Assembly: GCA_026415575.1 (NCBI GenBank) | Contig: JAOAGV010000045.1 | Location: 1-34,091, forward strand | From: Candidatus Sumerlaeia bacterium | Lineage (GTDB): Bacteria; Sumerlaeota; Sumerlaeia; JADFCW01 | Direction: 5' to 3' | Length of the DNA stretch: 34,091 bases | Shown here: positions 32,150-34,091 of the stretch, piece after piece | How positions within the stretch are numbered: position 1 is the first letter of the stretch | Layout of the letters: every line of letters starts with the position of its first letter | Notes under the pieces: generated by a model | What the model was told of the DNA's origin: nothing | Database searches by the model: none | The model's input: only the letters and a program-made list of their open reading frames with translations | Program-made: the position numbers and the translations under genes

Positions 32150-32643
32150 AGCACCCGCCGGCCGACAACTGAACCCGTCAAACAGCCGCAGACACTGCGC
32201 GATTGGCTCTTTCGCGAGCGAAAGCAAGACCCGCCGCGTGACGCCGGAAAAATCCCCCGCACAGTGCCAAGGCCTTTGGACTGCGGCAGCCATGCTGCCG
32301 CTTTGCTGGAGGCGTCCCTCGTCAGACAGAGCGTCGGCGCTGGGGGAGAACTCTCGCTTGGCAGGGTTTAACTTGGCGCAAAACAAAGCGGCAGCATGGC
32401 TGCCGCACTCCAAAGCGCACGCAGATTTTTGCATAATGACAAGGGCGCTGCCTCAAGCCTTATCCTTTTCGCCCTTCCTGCCCCAAAAGCCACAGCATGA
32501 TCAAATGACCGTCTCGCGGTTTCGGGGGATGGCGTTGGTTGCCGGCCTGCATTCCGAATCCGGTTGACAAAAAGCGCAGCGGGATTGGAAAAGCTGGCCC
32601 GTTGTATGACGAAAACGTCCAATTCGCAGGGGGAGCCAAAGTC
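32150..32643. other. Intergenic region with REP-like inverted repeats
   Basis: A 494-bp stretch without a gene. It holds the small hairpin CTTTCG-CGAG-CGAAAG at 32209-32224, the large BIME-like element at 32274-32415, a TTTTT run at 32426-32430 after the right arm, and a perfect TTGACA at 32564-32569 (no matching -10 seen) upstream of the flavoprotein gene. Confidence 0.6.
32274..32415. repeat. REP/BIME-like element: two palindromic arms in inverted orientation
   Basis: The left arm (32274-32305) and right arm (32384-32415) are 32-bp sequences, inverted relative to each other, that agree at 31 of 32 positions. Each contains the palindrome GCGGCAGCCATGCTGCCGC or its complement, an 8-bp stem with a 3-nt loop, flanked by CTTTGG/CTTTG. 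The arms are 78 bp apart. This is the layout of paired REP sequences (BIMEs), which are usually moved by RAYT transposases; no such transposase gene is in the window. It may also act as a transcript-end structure for the PilB/GspE gene, whose stop is 124 bp upstream. Confidence 0.85.
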
Positions 32644-34091
32644 ATGGGCAGGCGGAAAAAAACAGGGCTGGGAGAGACGCCCCGCCCTTCGGTGTATTGC
32701 TATAACACGGTGATTGTCGGCAGCGGCGCCGCCGCATTGAACTGCGCAGAACATCTCTATCGCGGCTTTCAGGAACGCGGCGTCGAGAAGCCCGAACGCC
32801 TGATCGCCATCGTGACCGAGGGGATCGGCAAGGGTACGTCGCACAATTCCGGGTCGGACAAGCAGACCTACTATCGCGTCGGCGTGCAGGACGGTGTGGC
32901 CGACTCGCCTCTGGATTTTGCGCACTCGCTGACAGCGGGCGGCTGCTGCCATGGCGATCTGGCGCTTCTGGAGGGCGAAAATTCGCAACGGGAGTTTTAC
33001 CATTTGGTGGAAAACGGCGTTCCGTTTCCGCACAACGAGCGGGGCGGGTTTGTAGGCTACAAGACCGACCACGACCCGCGCCAGCGCGCCACGTCGGCCG
33101 GCCCGTGGACGTCGCGCTTCATGGTGAGGAAATCTTTGGCGCAATTGCAACGCTACGGCGTCCGCTTTTTTAACGAGTATTATATGACGGACCTTCTGAC
33201 CGTAGGCACGGGCGATGAACGGCGGGCGGTCGGGATTCTGGCTGTGGACGCCGCACGGCTGGATCAACCTGACCGCGGTCTGGCCATCTTCTTTGCCCTC
33301 AACGTGGTGGTGGCCACGGGCGGACCGGGCGATATGTATGAGGTGACGGTGTATCCGCCCGGACAAATGGGCAGTCATGGCGCGCTGTTCGAGGCCGGCG
33401 CCATTGCCTGCAATCTCACGGAATCGCAGTTCGGCTTGGCCTCGATCGAACCGCGCTGGAACTTGTCGGGCACGTATCAGCAAGTCATTCCGCGCTATTA
33501 CAGCACGGAAGCCGACGGAAGCGACCCTCAGGATTTTCTGAATGCGTATTTCCCCGACATGGCCACCATGGCCAGCAACATCTTTCTCAAGGGCTATCAG
33601 TGGCCGTTTGATCCGCAGCGGGCCAGCGGTTCTTCACTGATAGACCTTGCCGTGTTTAATGAATCGGTGTTTCGCGGCCGGCGGGTTTTCATGGACTTCC
33701 GCGAAAACCCGCGTCCTTCGCCCGGCTGGAAACCGTTTGCCATCGCCGACCTTGCCGACGAGGCCCGCGTGTATCTGGAACGCTCGGGTGCCCTGCAGGA
33801 AACACCGATTGAGCGGCTGCGCAAGATGAACCAGCCCAGCATTGAGCTGTATCGAGAGAAGAACAAGGACCTTGCGCGCGAGCCGCTCGAAATTGCCGTC
33901 TGCGCCCAGCACAACAACGGTGGCTTCGCCGTGAATCTCTGGTGGGAGTCCAACATTTCCGGTCTGTTTGTCATCGGCGAGTTGGCGGGCACGCACGGGG
34001 TCAAGCGGCCGGGCGGGTCGGCCCTCAACAGCGGGCAGGTCGGTGGCTTGCGGGCGGCACAAGTCATTGTGCATCGGGGCAATGCGAAGGC
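32644..34091 (+). CDS. Fumarate reductase/succinate dehydrogenase-like FAD flavoprotein, 5' part (partial)
   Basis: The frame runs off the right end of the window after 482 codons. The FAD-binding Rossmann motif IVGSGAAALNCAEHL lies at residues 24-38. Near the visible end are AQHNNGGFAVN and GLFVIGELAGTHGVKRPGGSALNSG, which correspond to the HxTMGG and GLYAAGE-A-HGANRxGGNSL regions of the SdhA/FrdA/NadB fold, but divergent. ATG 32644 has GGGGGAG 8 nt upstream, so the start is secure. The protein is a flavin-linked oxidoreductase; the substrate is not identified. No iron-sulfur or membrane-anchor subunit is visible, as the downstream part is outside the window. Confidence 0.85.
   Translation, partial: MGRRKKTGLGETPRPSVYCYNTVIVGSGAAALNCAEHLYRGFQERGVEKPERLIAIVTEGIGKGTSHNSGSDKQTYYRVGVQDGVADSPLDFAHSLTAGGCCHGDLALLEGENSQREFYHLVENGVPFPHNERGGFVGYKTDHDPRQRATSAGPWTSRFMVRKSLAQLQRYGVRFFNEYYMTDLLTVGTGDERRAVGILAVDAARLDQPDRGLAIFFALNVVVATGGPGDMYEVTVYPPGQMGSHGALFEAGAIACNLTESQFGLASIEPRWNLSGTYQQVIPRYYSTEADGSDPQDFLNAYFPDMATMASNIFLKGYQWPFDPQRASGSSLIDLAVFNESVFRGRRVFMDFRENPRPSPGWKPFAIADLADEARVYLERSGALQETPIERLRKMNQPSIELYREKNKDLAREPLEIAVCAQHNNGGFAVNLWWESNISGLFVIGELAGTHGVKRPGGSALNSGQVGGLRAAQVIVHRGNAK

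Noticed and set aside
30026-32434. Long minus-strand open frame (802 residues) opposite pilB
   Set aside because: The + strand carries the full PilB/GspE domain set; the antisense frame is a GC-rich artefact, and its first part is only a translation of the REP-like repeat.
32564-32569. TTGACA upstream of the flavoprotein gene as a promoter
   Set aside because: The -35 is perfect, but the region 16-18 bp downstream reads GGAAAA-like and gives no -10.

Overview
The window is a GC-rich chromosomal segment with 26 protein-coding genes that I can support, two of them cut by the window ends. I see no rRNA, tRNA, CRISPR array, insertion sequence or phage gene. The gene set points to a free-living, deep-branching Gram-negative-type bacterium: a Wza-like SLBB exporter, a lipoprotein, a PilB/GspE ATPase, BshC (bacillithiol synthesis) and a LysK-type hydrolase (LysW carrier-protein amino-acid synthesis). 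Together with REP-like palindromes this suggests one of the PVC-neighbour phyla or candidate phyla (Sumerlaeota, Hydrogenedentota or Planctomycetota relatives). That placement is inference; no marker gene in the window settles it.

Layout. Positions 1-4876 (+ strand) hold the 3' part of a PilX-like gene closed by a strong terminator, a large polytopic GT-C-like membrane protein, a flavodoxin-like protein and a small lipoprotein. Positions 4882-21246 (all - strand) hold one long run of 13 genes, mostly tightly spaced, for surface polysaccharide. In transcription order these are: O-antigen ligase/polymerase-like protein, Wzz-like co-polymerase, TPR protein, GT4 glycosyltransferase of the DUF1972 type, RmlD, an RmlC-like cupin, an SDR epimerase, a second RmlC-like cupin, RmlB, RmlA, a seven-SLBB exporter, a membrane TPR protein, LysK and DNA polymerase IV. 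The last two look like housekeeping riders at the 3' end. Positions 21247-21916 are a long non-coding stretch with a good candidate sigma-70-type promoter for the next gene.

Positions 21917-26707 (+) hold a secreted Ser/Pro/Gly-rich protein with an aromatic C-terminus, a terminator, a 77-residue membrane protein overlapping a transmembrane Ser/Thr kinase gene (ATGA), and holB (clamp-loader delta prime). Positions 27038-29982 (-) hold an MFS transporter translationally coupled (ATGA) to bshC. Positions 30118-32149 (+) hold a candidate promoter and a PilB/GspE ATPase. Positions 32150-32643 contain a clear REP/BIME-like inverted repeat. From 32644 to the window end is the start of a fumarate-reductase-like FAD flavoprotein.

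How it fits together: RmlA and RmlB make dTDP-4-keto-6-deoxyglucose; RmlD, two unusual cupins and an extra epimerase then diversify it. The GT4 enzyme transfers a sugar, the Wzy/ligase-like and Wzz-like proteins polymerise or ligate the chain and set its length, and the SLBB protein carries it through the outer envelope. No flippase and no priming transferase is present, so the pathway must be completed elsewhere. The most interesting items are the HxH-type cupins in place of a canonical RmlC, the seven-SLBB exporter, and three kinds of intergenic repeat.
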